From the NCBI RefSeq assembly GCF_024295805.1, contig NZ_JANCLX010000004.1:366883-423159 (forward strand): 56,277 nt of DNA, in the 5' to 3' direction. The stretch's first letter is position 1, and the number at the start of each line of letters is the position of its first letter. Positions 1 to 8,693 of this stretch are shown here, in pieces. The position numbers and the translations under genes were made by a program. Source of the stretch: Streptomyces cucumeris (GTDB lineage Bacteria > Actinomycetota > Actinomycetes > Streptomycetales > Streptomycetaceae). The notes under the pieces were generated by a model. It did not search any database, was not told where the DNA came from, and worked only from the letters and a program-made list of their open reading frames with translations.

Positions 1-67
1 GTGGTGGGTGGTTGTGGGGGGGGGGGGGGGGGGGGGGCCGGGCCCCCCCCCCCCCCCCCCCCCCCCC
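1..67. repeat. Poly-G / poly-C inverted tract at window edge
   Basis: A run of about 21 G (17-37) is followed by a short CCGGG spacer and about 25 C (43-67). The two runs form a perfect self-complementary hairpin. Nothing coding is credible here: open frames across it give only poly-Gly or poly-Pro. It is most likely a sequencing or assembly artefact at a contig end. A true terminal hairpin is possible but unsupported. Confidence 0.8.
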
Positions 68-151
68 AACTCTTGCTCCTGGTCTCAGCCGGAGTGATCA
101 TCTCCGCAGTACGCCCTGCAAGGGGGATCGAGCCGAACCGCTCCCGGTCCT

Positions 152-907
152 TCATGCCAGCAGGGCCTCGCGCAGCTCGTCGTCCCGGAGCAGAGCGAGC
201 ACATCCGGGTCCGTCTCGGCGAAAATGTTCTGGGCGTCGCCGGCGTCCACGTGGTGCAAGGCCGCGTAGTAGACGTCAGCGAACGGCTGGTTACGTATGC
301 AGTACACGGCAAACCGCATGTCCTTCTCGTTCCGCTCGCTGCGGGCCCGGTCCCAGGCGCGAAGATGGCCGCTGATCTTCACCCACGCCTCGGCCCTGAC
401 CCTCGAACGCTTGCCCTCGTTGAGGCCGCACACCTTGATGGTCCACTCCCCCTTCCTGGATCCCTCGACCGGGCGATAGACGCCGCTGTCGAGCCAGAGG
501 GTGAGGTGGTCGAACGGGTCCTCCCTCGTTGGGTCGACGAGCAGTGAGCCGAGGAGTCCGTCGCTCTCGTGCTGTTCGCCCTTGTAGCGCGAGTTGCAGG
601 GGGAACAGGCGAGGAGCAGGTTGGGCCAGTAGAAGGTCCGCAAGGCACAGAGAGCCTTGGGGACCAAGTGGTCGATGGTGTCCGCGAGGTGATCGCCACA
701 GTACATACAGCAGTCGATCCCGGGAGCCATGCCCTCCAGGGCTCCCCGCACCGGCAGGTACACGTCTCGGCGGAAGGTCTCCCGCTTCCACATGCGGTGA
801 ACGTGCTGGCGCCGTTCAGGGACCGGAGTGCCTGCGAGTTCCTCGGTCAGCTTGAGAAGCGCGGTTTCCAGTTCGGAGGGCAGGCGGGGCCGCGTAATCC
901 TGATCAC
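152..907 (-). CDS. HNH endonuclease, PtuB-like partner of the adjacent ATPase (Septu-type)
   Basis: This 251-residue protein has an HNH zinc-finger nuclease core in its first half: CMYCGDH, then TIDHLVPKAL, then ACSPCNSRYKG. The two CxxC pairs would hold zinc and the IDH histidine is the usual catalytic base. The C-terminal half is helical and unfamiliar. Its ATG overlaps the TGA of the ATPase gene by four bases (904-907), so the two are translationally coupled. An ABC-type ATPase followed by a small HNH protein is the arrangement of the Septu anti-phage system (PtuA-PtuB). That assignment is inferred from architecture and from the neighbouring type I restriction genes. A retron or other ATPase-HNH system is possible, but no reverse transcriptase lies between the edge and this gene. 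The gene looks complete. Confidence 0.75.
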   Translation of the reverse strand: MIRITRPRLPSELETALLKLTEELAGTPVPERRQHVHRMWKRETFRRDVYLPVRGALEGMAPGIDCCMYCGDHLADTIDHLVPKALCALRTFYWPNLLLACSPCNSRYKGEQHESDGLLGSLLVDPTREDPFDHLTLWLDSGVYRPVEGSRKGEWTIKVCGLNEGKRSRVRAEAWVKISGHLRAWDRARSERNEKDMRFAVYCIRNQPFADVYYAALHHVDAGDAQNIFAETDPDVLALLRDDELREALLA

Positions 908-2253
908 GACCCGCCGGCCTCCCCCCTCCTCGCCCCCAGGTCCAGCTCTTCCAGGCGGGTGGCCTGGGAGCTCGCCAGTTCTCTGCGCAGTTTGCGGAAC
1001 CGACGTGTCATCTCCTCGTCCGCCTGGCCTGTCGCGACCTCGTACTCCAGATCAGCGAGTTCCTCCCGCATCTCCTCTGCGCGGCGAGAGAATGGAGACT
1101 CCAGGCCGAAGAAGTCCGACAGGACCGCATCGTCACCGGTGCCGTAGACGACCCTGCCGTAGAGCTTGTCGTCCACCACCTCGGGCGGGACCTGCTCATT
1201 CGGCCCGGGAAGACTGATCAGTCCGCCGGGGTCGGCGGCCTGGCAGATGTAGGGGCTGTGTGTGGTGACGATGAACTGCACGGCAGGGAAGTGGACCTTG
1301 AACCACTCCCCGATGCGCTGCTGCCAGGACACATGAAGATGGGCGTCGACTTCGTCGATGAGGACGACCCCCGGGTGAGGCAGATACGGTCGGCCGTCAT
1401 CCCGGCGCAGCTCCAACGTCCCGTACGCCGCGTACATCTGCCGTACGACGTCCAGAACCAGCGCGGTGACCGTACGCAGGCCATCGCTCATACGCCGTAG
1501 TGCGATGAGAGGCCCCTCGCCATCGACGCGTCGCAGCCACAATCCGCGTGAGGTGACTTCCTCAACACGGAAGTCCCCCGGCAACAATCCATGGTTGAGA
1601 AGGGCGAGTACCGATTCGAGCAGTCGGTCGACTCCGGCTTCGCCTTCCATCTGGCGCATACGCACAGATACGAGCCACTCGACCGACTCCGTGAGCGCCG
1701 ACTCTTCCTGGAAGAGAGTGCGCAGGGCCTCGGCTCGATCAGAAGTCTGCGGGTCGCGTTCGCGCATCCCGGTGCCGCTCAGCCTTCTGAAGGGGCCGTA
1801 GGCCGCGTGGAACCAGCCAGCAGGAGGCGACGGTGACCACAAGAGGCGCGTGGCCTTCGTATGAGAGACGAAGCGCGCCCGCGTGGGCGGCTCATCGTCC
1901 TCAGTGAGCGGCTCCCTGTCCGGGCCCCATTCGACCGCTGTCCTCAGCCTGTCGGATGGCCGGGGAGCGCCGAGATCGACATCCGGATCGGCACGGAGAG
2001 TGAGTTCCAGTAGACCGCGCGCCAGCCCGTACGAGAGATGATCCTCGATCTCATTGTCCAGCCGACTGGCCCGCTCGGGCCCTGCCAGCGCCAAGGCGAT
2101 CGTCCTCAGCAGGGTCGTCTTCCCCGAGCCGTTTCGCCCTGCCAGTACCGTCCAGCCCGCACAGCTTCCATCCGGGCGCGTGAAGTCGAGGTCGCAGGCA
2201 CGAGCGCCGCGGAACCCACGCACGCCGTCGAGCCGGAGCCTCGTCACATACAC
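904..2253 (-). CDS. ABC-type AAA ATPase, PtuA-like (Septu-type defence)
   Basis: About 449 residues with a complete SMC/RecF-like ATPase: Walker A AGRNGSGKTTLL near residue 40, a signature-like RRMSDGLR, Walker B VVLIDEVDAHLH, and the switch histidine in VTTHSPYI. The last 80 residues are charged and probably coiled coil. The family (AAA_15/AAA_21, OLD- and PtuA-like) couples ATP binding to control of an attached or partner nuclease. Here the partner would be the overlapping HNH gene. No TOPRIM domain is visible, which argues against an OLD nuclease. The start is placed at the GTG giving VYVTRLRL; an in-frame GTG 33 bases upstream also exists and neither has a strong ribosome site. The gene shares a divergent promoter region of about 236 bases with hsdR. 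Confidence 0.75.
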   Translation of the reverse strand: MYVTRLRLDGVRGFRGARACDLDFTRPDGSCAGWTVLAGRNGSGKTTLLRTIALALAGPERASRLDNEIEDHLSYGLARGLLELTLRADPDVDLGAPRPSDRLRTAVEWGPDREPLTEDDEPPTRARFVSHTKATRLLWSPSPPAGWFHAAYGPFRRLSGTGMRERDPQTSDRAEALRTLFQEESALTESVEWLVSVRMRQMEGEAGVDRLLESVLALLNHGLLPGDFRVEEVTSRGLWLRRVDGEGPLIALRRMSDGLRTVTALVLDVVRQMYAAYGTLELRRDDGRPYLPHPGVVLIDEVDAHLHVSWQQRIGEWFKVHFPAVQFIVTTHSPYICQAADPGGLISLPGPNEQVPPEVVDDKLYGRVVYGTGDDAVLSDFFGLESPFSRRAEEMREELADLEYEVATGQADEEMTRRFRKLRRELASSQATRLEELDLGARRGEAGGS

Positions 2254-2489
2254 CGGACTGCCCTTCGCTGTACCGTCCGGGCCCACGTGGCCCGCCGCAA
2301 TCTATCGCCCACTGTACGGACGCGCACTGACAGCGACTCGTCGCGGTTCGTGGCCGGATCCGGACGGTCGGCGTCCGTGATGCCGCGCGCGTACCGCACG
2401 CGCGTACGCCGGTTGATGTAATGAGTGGGACTGGCAAGCCGAATCGGGACGCGTCCGAAGCACGAAGCAGTGAAGTACGGGGAGGGGTC

Positions 2490-5480
2490 GTGAACGTTGC
2501 CGGCACGCAGGCGGACGACAGGGCCGATAGAGCTCTGCGTGAGGCCGGATGGCGCGTGTGCGCCCCGCATGAGCGTGATCTTAGGCCGGATGCGACGGCT
2601 GTCCGGACCATTCACCCGCACGACCCCGGCCTTCGGGTCTATCTCCTCTACGTCGACCAGGACCTGAGCGGCCTCGTCGTGGCCGGAGCGGACAAGGCCG
2701 ATCCTCGCGACCTGATCGCCGAAGCCGACCGACTCGCCGCCCCGCTCACCGAACAGCACCCCAAGCGCGCCTGGCAGGGACGCTCCTTGCCCTTCCGCTA
2801 CGGAACCAACGGCCACGTCTGGCGCTTCAGCAACGCCCTCGACGCCGAACGCCTTGATGGCACGCCCGCTCCCGACGCCCCCGAGGGCGGAGCGCGCAGT
2901 CGCTACGTTTTCGCCCCGGCCCGCCCGGCCGCCGTCGCCCGCTGGAAGCGTGAGGCCGTGCGCAATCCCGAAGCGCCGACCCTGCGGGCCCGGCTGCGCC
3001 GCCTGCCTGGCGTCCTACTCGACCCACAACGGCAGTTGTACGAAGCCCAGCGCCGCTCGATCGAGGGCCTGGAGAAGTCCCTCGCGGCGGATCAGCCACG
3101 GGCCTTGATCCAGATGGCGACTGGTTCCGGCAAGACGTACACCGTCGTACAAGCGAGCCACCGGCTCCTTGATCACGCAGACGCCCACCGGATCCTCTTC
3201 CTTGTGGATCGCAACAACCTAGGTGACCAGGCACGCGACGAGTATCGCGACTTCATCCCGGCGGGTTCGAAGAAGGCACTGCACGAGGAGTTCCCCCTAA
3301 AACACCTCTCGGGCGGGAAGTCGGGCTTGGCCGACTCCGACAAGATCGTGATCACCACAATCCAGAGGCTGTGGTGCAAGCTGTCCGGTCAGCCGCTGCC
3401 GGAACCGGGCAGCGAGGGCGAGGAGGGATTCGAGGCGGGTGGCACGGCGGGGCTCACGGCCGGGCATCCCGAAGTCCTATACTCGGCCGACCTCCCGCCC
3501 GATTATTTCGACTTCATCGTCATCGACGAGTGTCACCGCTCGATCTACGGGACCTGGCGGCCCGTCCTTGAGTACTTCGACGCGCACATCGTGGGCTTGA
3601 CCGCGACCCCGATCGGGCCGACGTTCGCCTTCTTCAACGAGAACCTCGTCAGCACGTACTCGTTCGAGGAAGCCGTCGCCGATGAGGTCAACGTCGACTA
3701 CGACGTCTACAAGATCTCGACACGGATCAGCCGTGAGGGCTCGCTGATCCGGGCGACGACGCCAACGGTCGCCCCCGATGGCACGATCGAGCAGCTGAAC
3801 ACGGTCCTCGCCCACGTGGATCGCGTGACGCGAACACAGCACTGGCGCCAACAGGACGAGGACGACGTGTACGCACCGTCCGACCTCAACACGCGCGTGG
3901 AGTCCACCGGCCAGATCCGCACGATCATCAAGACCTTCAAGGACAACCTCTTCACCGAGATCTTCCCGCCGCAGGTGGACCTCGGCACCGGCGAGGTCGT
4001 CCACGAGCGGAAAGTCGTGCCCAAGACGCTGATCTTCGCGGCCAGCGACAGACATGCAGACGCGATCGTGGACGAGGTGCTTCGCGCGTGGGACGGCGCC
4101 GGAGATGGCTTCTGCAAGAAGATCACCAGTGCGGCGTCCCGCCCGGACAAGGCCATCCGCGACTTCCGCAACAAGCCCGAGATCCGGATCGCCGTCACCG
4201 TCGACATGATCGCCACTGGTACCGACATCCCGGCTCTGGAGTGCCTCGTCTTCATGCGGGACATCCGGACCTGGTCGTACTTCGAGCAGATGAAAGGCCG
4301 CGGTGCTCGGATCATCAAGCCTGAGGTCCTGAAACGGGTCACCGAGGACGCGCTGTGCAAGGACCGCTTCGTCATCGTCGACACGGTCGGAGTGACCGAG
4401 CACGCCATGGTCGACGCGAGACCCCTCGTACGAGACGGGATGGCAGAGACCCCCAGCCTTGAGAGGCTTCTCAAGGAGTGCGAGGACGGACGTCCGCTGT
4501 CGGCTGACGACGCCGCCACGCTGGCCGGACGCCTCAGCCGTCTCGGTCAGCGCCTGGACGACGAGCAGCTCGCCCGGATCGAAGGCAGCGCGGGTGGCAG
4601 GAAGCTGACCGAGCTGGTGACGGGCCTGGTCCTGGCGACCGACCCCGACAGGCTGGCAGGGGAAGGAGTGAGGGCCGCTGTGAAGGACGCAGTGTCGGGC
4701 CTTCCGCAAGCCGACAACCTGGGGAACGCAGAATCGGACCCGGAATCGGCTGAGGACCCGGTCGACGCCATGCTGATCGAGGCGCTGCGTCCCTTCGTGG
4801 AGCGGGAGGCGCTGCGCGAGGCGCTGCTGGAGGCCGCCAGAGAGCGTCGCTGGATCAAGATCGACCACCTCAGCCGGGACGGCGGCGTGATCGCTGAGGG
4901 GGTGACGGATCTGATGCGCGCCGAGCGCACGGTCCAGGACTGGCGTGCTTACATGGAACAGCAGCGGGACCGCTTCGCCGACCTGCGGATCGCCTTCGAG
5001 GAACGGCGCCCGCTGAGCGAGGTCCGGGCCCGGGTTGAGGAGGTCCTCGCCCTAGTCCAGCCGCCGCAGCAGCGCTGGTCCAAGCAACAGCTCTGGAAGG
5101 CGTACGTCGACTTCGGCATCGCCCGCGACGGACGGCGCAGGGGCGCGGGGTGGCCCGAATTCCTGTCGGTGTTGCGGTTCGAGCTGGAGCTGGACGGAGA
5201 CGAGTTCCGGCCCTATAGGGATACGGTGGAGCTCCGCTTCCAGACGTGGCTCGCGCGTCAGGAGACGGCGGGTGTGACGTTCACAAAGGAGCAGCAGGTT
5301 TGGCTGCGGCTCGTGGTGGGCGTGGTCTCGACGTCGGCGACGGTGTCGTTGGAGGCGCTGGACCAGCATGCGCTGTGTCGTGACGCAGGCGGATGGAGCG
5401 GGTTCAGGGAGGTGTTCGCGGGTTGCGAGCGGATGCCAGACGAGCTGATTGACGAGCTGGATCGGGAATTGGGTGCGTGA
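2490..5480 (+). CDS. hsdR: Type I restriction enzyme R subunit (translocase) with degenerate nuclease motif
   Basis: The motor subunit of a type I restriction-modification complex, about 996 residues. A superfamily 2 helicase core is clear: Walker A MATGSGKTYT near residue 213, DECH box IDECHRS, VGLTATP, and the motif VI region EQMKGRGAR. The C-terminal third is the helical domain that binds the methylase core. In the N-terminal domain the family normally shows a D then E-x-K nuclease centre (aDYvLy...vvEAK). Here the matching stretch reads VYLLYVD and VVAGADK, so both acidic positions appear lost. The GTG at 2490 follows a strong GGGGAGGGG ribosome site; an ATG at 2421 is in frame but has none. 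The stop overlaps hsdS by four bases. Confidence 0.9.
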   Translation: MNVAGTQADDRADRALREAGWRVCAPHERDLRPDATAVRTIHPHDPGLRVYLLYVDQDLSGLVVAGADKADPRDLIAEADRLAAPLTEQHPKRAWQGRSLPFRYGTNGHVWRFSNALDAERLDGTPAPDAPEGGARSRYVFAPARPAAVARWKREAVRNPEAPTLRARLRRLPGVLLDPQRQLYEAQRRSIEGLEKSLAADQPRALIQMATGSGKTYTVVQASHRLLDHADAHRILFLVDRNNLGDQARDEYRDFIPAGSKKALHEEFPLKHLSGGKSGLADSDKIVITTIQRLWCKLSGQPLPEPGSEGEEGFEAGGTAGLTAGHPEVLYSADLPPDYFDFIVIDECHRSIYGTWRPVLEYFDAHIVGLTATPIGPTFAFFNENLVSTYSFEEAVADEVNVDYDVYKISTRISREGSLIRATTPTVAPDGTIEQLNTVLAHVDRVTRTQHWRQQDEDDVYAPSDLNTRVESTGQIRTIIKTFKDNLFTEIFPPQVDLGTGEVVHERKVVPKTLIFAASDRHADAIVDEVLRAWDGAGDGFCKKITSAASRPDKAIRDFRNKPEIRIAVTVDMIATGTDIPALECLVFMRDIRTWSYFEQMKGRGARIIKPEVLKRVTEDALCKDRFVIVDTVGVTEHAMVDARPLVRDGMAETPSLERLLKECEDGRPLSADDAATLAGRLSRLGQRLDDEQLARIEGSAGGRKLTELVTGLVLATDPDRLAGEGVRAAVKDAVSGLPQADNLGNAESDPESAEDPVDAMLIEALRPFVEREALREALLEAARERRWIKIDHLSRDGGVIAEGVTDLMRAERTVQDWRAYMEQQRDRFADLRIAFEERRPLSEVRARVEEVLALVQPPQQRWSKQQLWKAYVDFGIARDGRRRGAGWPEFLSVLRFELELDGDEFRPYRDTVELRFQTWLARQETAGVTFTKEQQVWLRLVVGVVSTSATVSLEALDQHALCRDAGGWSGFREVFAGCERMPDELIDELDRELGA

Positions 5481-7075
5481 GCGTAGACAGCGGCATTGAT
5501 GAGGGCATGGGAGCGCCGGGACTGCCGGAAGGATGGGCTTGGGCGACCGTCGGTGATCTGCTCGTAGGGTCCGATGCCGGCAAGTCGCTCAAGTGTGATC
5601 CTCGACCTGCTGCCCCGGATGAATGGGGCATCGTCAAAGTGAGCGCCATGACCTGGGGCGAGTTCCGCCCCGGCGAGAACAAGGCACTGCTCGACGAGGG
5701 GCTCGTCAATCCGGCCTACGAGATTCATGCCGGCGACATCTTGGTGAGCCGCGCGAATACGGTCGAGCACGTAGGAGCGCCGGTACTGGTCGGAGAGGTG
5801 AGGCCGCGTCTACTGCTGAGCGACAAGAGCCTGCGCTTCAAGCCCGGTTCCGGAGTCGACCGCGACTGGTTCACGTACTGGTTGCGCGCTCCGGCCGTAC
5901 GTAAGGCGGTCGCGGCGAAGGCGTCGGGTACCTCGGACTCGATGCGGAACATCTCTCAACCGGACCTCAAGGCGATCGCCATCCCCGTTCCGCCCACGGG
6001 CGAGCAACGACGCATGGCTGCGGCCATAGACGACCAGCTCACGCGTCTGGACGCAATCGAGACGCGACTGAAGGTTACGCAGCGGTACCTGGAGAAGCTC
6101 CAGGACATCGTCATGACGGCCGCCGCGACGGGTGTCCTGGCCTGGGACGCAGATCCGCAGGACATGTCCGTCGCTGACGATTCCTCTGTCAACGATCGCA
6201 CGCTGCCGCCGCTCGCCTCGGGGTGGCGCTGGGCCCGGCTTCAGGACATTGCCGAGGTGGTCGGTGGGGTCACCAAGGATTCCAAGAATCAGCACGATCC
6301 TGAACTACCGGAGGTGCCGTACCTGCGAGTGGCCAATGCTCAGCGTGCTCGACTGGATCTTTCACAGGTGACCAAGATCCGCGTCCCGCCGAAGGTGCTC
6401 GAAAAGCTCCGTCTCCGTGACGGAGACCTACTGATGGCCGAGGGCGGCGACCGGGACAAGCTCGGACGTGGCTGGATCTGGGAGAACCAGATCGACGACT
6501 GCATTCACCAGAACCACCTGTTCCGTGCCCGTATCCGGGATGAGGCGACACATCCCAAGCTCCTGGGCTGGTACGTCAATTCAGCAGCGCGCAAATGGTT
6601 TGAGGCCCATGGCAAGCAAAGCGTGAACCTGGCCTCCATCAGCATGTCGAAGGTCAAGCTGTTGCCGGTCCCGGTGCCTCCGGCGGACACTCAGGAACAG
6701 ACGGACTATGTGCAGCTTGGCGAGCGAGTCCTCGCACGCTTCGGCCGTCTGGCTGCCGCGTGTGGGAATGGGCTCGCCCACGTCACCGCCCTCCGCCGCG
6801 CCCTCCTCGCCGAAGCCTTCGCTGGCCGTCTCGTCCCTCAAGACCCGGAAGATGAACCCGCCGAGGACCTTCTCAAGCGCATCCGGGCCGAGCGCGAGGC
6901 CGCTGAGGCTGATCACAAGGCATCCAGGCGGGCAGCTTCCCAAGCCAAGCGCCGGAGCCGCGTCAAGCCGAAGGCATCCGCCGCGGACGAAGCGCCGCCA
7001 CCACCCGCCCGCTCCACCACCGCCCCCCTCCCTGAGGGCGAACAGACAACCCTCCCCATGGAGTTCACCGCGTGA
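5477..7075 (+). CDS. hsdS: Type I restriction specificity subunit S
   Basis: A 532-residue DNA-recognition subunit with two target-recognition domains, each beginning with a LPxGW-type motif: LPEGWAWATVGDLL near residue 15 and LASGWRWARLQDIA near residue 246. Each is followed by a central conserved helix (MAAAIDDQLTRLDAIETRL; later the TALRRALLAEAFAG region). The C-terminal about 60 residues are a Lys/Arg/Ala-rich low-complexity tail. The subunit fixes the split recognition site of the HsdM2S methyltransferase and the HsdR complex. The GTG start overlaps the hsdR TGA (GTGA) and the stop overlaps hsdM the same way, so the three genes are one coupled unit. Gene order R-S-M is less usual than R-M-S or M-S-R. 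No phase-variable repeat or inverted second S gene is visible. Confidence 0.92.
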   Translation: MSVDSGIDEGMGAPGLPEGWAWATVGDLLVGSDAGKSLKCDPRPAAPDEWGIVKVSAMTWGEFRPGENKALLDEGLVNPAYEIHAGDILVSRANTVEHVGAPVLVGEVRPRLLLSDKSLRFKPGSGVDRDWFTYWLRAPAVRKAVAAKASGTSDSMRNISQPDLKAIAIPVPPTGEQRRMAAAIDDQLTRLDAIETRLKVTQRYLEKLQDIVMTAAATGVLAWDADPQDMSVADDSSVNDRTLPPLASGWRWARLQDIAEVVGGVTKDSKNQHDPELPEVPYLRVANAQRARLDLSQVTKIRVPPKVLEKLRLRDGDLLMAEGGDRDKLGRGWIWENQIDDCIHQNHLFRARIRDEATHPKLLGWYVNSAARKWFEAHGKQSVNLASISMSKVKLLPVPVPPADTQEQTDYVQLGERVLARFGRLAAACGNGLAHVTALRRALLAEAFAGRLVPQDPEDEPAEDLLKRIRAEREAAEADHKASRRAASQAKRRSRVKPKASAADEAPPPPARSTTAPLPEGEQTTLPMEFTA

Positions 7076-8640
7076 AGCTGGATCTGCATGCCCGCCGGCT
7101 CGTCGACCGGCTCTGGAACTACTGCAACGTCCTGCGTGACGACGGCGTGTCGAGCCTTGAGTACTTGGAGCAGCTCAGCTTCCTGGTGTTCCTCAAGATG
7201 GCCGCCGAGATCGAAGAAGCCGACAGCCACATCGCCCAAGAGGGCAGGCGCCGACATGTGCTGCCCCACGCCAAGGAGTGGCAGGGCCGCGGCTGGCCGG
7301 AACTTCTCGACCTCACGGGCAGTGAGCTGGAAGAGGCGTACACGCAGCTACTTGCCGACCTCGGCCAGCGCGGAGAGAACGAGAACACCACCCTCGGCTT
7401 GATCTTCCACCGTGCGCGCAATCGTCTCCAGAACCCCGCCAACCTACGCCGCCTCATCGTTGACCTGATCGACAAGGAGGAGTGGCTCAGCGCTAGCAAA
7501 GACATCAAGGGCGATGCGTACGAGGCCCTCATCGCCCGCAGCGCCGAGGACACCAAGGCCGGCGCCGGGCAGTACTTCACACCTCGAGTGCTAATCGAGT
7601 CCATCGTGCGCTGCATGCGGCCCACCCCGGACGACATCATCACCGACCCGGCCTGCGGCACAGGCGGATTCCTGCTCGCTGCGCACGACTACGTCGTGCG
7701 CGAGTACGGCGGCGAAATGTCCACGGAAGACTTCGCCCGCTTCGACGAGGGCGCGATCTGGGGGACCGAACTCGTCTCAGCCACCGCCCGTCTCGCGGCG
7801 ATGAACCTGCTGCTCCACAACATCGGCCGACCGGACGGCACACCCCTCATCCACGTCGAGGATGCTCTCGCCAGGCCGCCCGCGAAGCGCGCCTCAATGG
7901 TCCTGGCCAACCCGCCCTTTGGTAAGAAGTCGTCGATCGTAATCACCAACATCGACGGTTCGGTCAGCCGCGAGGACATGTCGTATCATCGCCGCGACTT
8001 CTGGGAGACCACCACCAACAAGCAGTTCAACTTCGTTCAGCACATCGCGAACCTGCTCACCGACAATGGCCGCGCCGCCGTGATCCTCCCGGACAACGTC
8101 CTCAACGAGGGTGGCCGAGGTGCGAGCATCCGCCGTGAGCTGCTCAAACGTTACAATCTCCACACCATGCTCCGCCTACCCAAAGGCATCTTCTACGCGG
8201 GCAGTGTCAAGGCCAACGTCCTGTTCTTCGACGCTGCCCCGCCCCGTCGCAGCGATGATGAGCCGCCGCGCACTCAGCAGTTGTGGGTGTACGACCTGCG
8301 CACCGGCAACCGCCTAACGCTGAAGCAGAATCCGCTGCTCCCCGGGCACCTCGAGGACTTCGAGAAGCGCGCCTTCGGCGTCGGCGAATCCGACCCAGAC
8401 AGTGCCATTGCCCGCCGCGTACCTGAAGGCCGTCTCCAGGTCTTCGATGGCACCAAACTCGTCGCCACCAGGGATGTCAACCTCGACATCGGCCTGGTCG
8501 AACCGGACGACGCGGAGGCCAAATCTCTGACCGAGTTGACACTCGCACTGTCCTCCGAACTTCGCGACGCATTGTCCGAACTGGAAGACTTGGCACAGGA
8601 CTTGGGCGTGGAGCTGCCGTTGCTCATCCAGGAGCAGTAG
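7072..8640 (+). CDS. hsdM: Type I restriction N6-adenine methyltransferase subunit M
   Basis: A 522-residue modification subunit. The N-terminal helical domain is followed by an N6-adenine methyltransferase with SAM-binding motif I DPACGTGGFLLAA (near residue 195) and catalytic motif IV NPPFG (near residue 280), plus the GQYFTPR motif upstream. It methylates adenine in the HsdS target and protects host DNA. GTG start overlapping the hsdS stop (GTGA). It is the last gene of the operon, and a hairpin terminator follows immediately (8641-8684). Length and motifs are intact, so the methyltransferase should work whether or not HsdR cuts. Confidence 0.95.
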   Translation: MKLDLHARRLVDRLWNYCNVLRDDGVSSLEYLEQLSFLVFLKMAAEIEEADSHIAQEGRRRHVLPHAKEWQGRGWPELLDLTGSELEEAYTQLLADLGQRGENENTTLGLIFHRARNRLQNPANLRRLIVDLIDKEEWLSASKDIKGDAYEALIARSAEDTKAGAGQYFTPRVLIESIVRCMRPTPDDIITDPACGTGGFLLAAHDYVVREYGGEMSTEDFARFDEGAIWGTELVSATARLAAMNLLLHNIGRPDGTPLIHVEDALARPPAKRASMVLANPPFGKKSSIVITNIDGSVSREDMSYHRRDFWETTTNKQFNFVQHIANLLTDNGRAAVILPDNVLNEGGRGASIRRELLKRYNLHTMLRLPKGIFYAGSVKANVLFFDAAPPRRSDDEPPRTQQLWVYDLRTGNRLTLKQNPLLPGHLEDFEKRAFGVGESDPDSAIARRVPEGRLQVFDGTKLVATRDVNLDIGLVEPDDAEAKSLTELTLALSSELRDALSELEDLAQDLGVELPLLIQEQ

Positions 8641-8684
8641 TAGGGAAATGGGCCCGGCCAATAGTGGTCAGGGCCCATTCCCTA
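8641..8684. terminator. Hairpin between converging hsdM and integrase genes
   Basis: A 15-base arm (8641-8655) pairs with a 14-base arm (8671-8684) with one bulged A and a 15-base loop. It starts right after the hsdM stop and lies ten bases beyond the integrase stop. It probably ends transcription from both sides. It is also the most likely neighbourhood of the left attachment site of the element to the right, although no tRNA piece is present. Confidence 0.7.
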
Positions 8685-8693
8685 CATGTCCAG

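Noticed and set aside
3477..4868. 463-residue frame on the minus strand inside hsdR
   Set aside because: It lies antisense to a clear HsdR helicase, has no family motif and is the usual long shadow frame of GC-rich codons.
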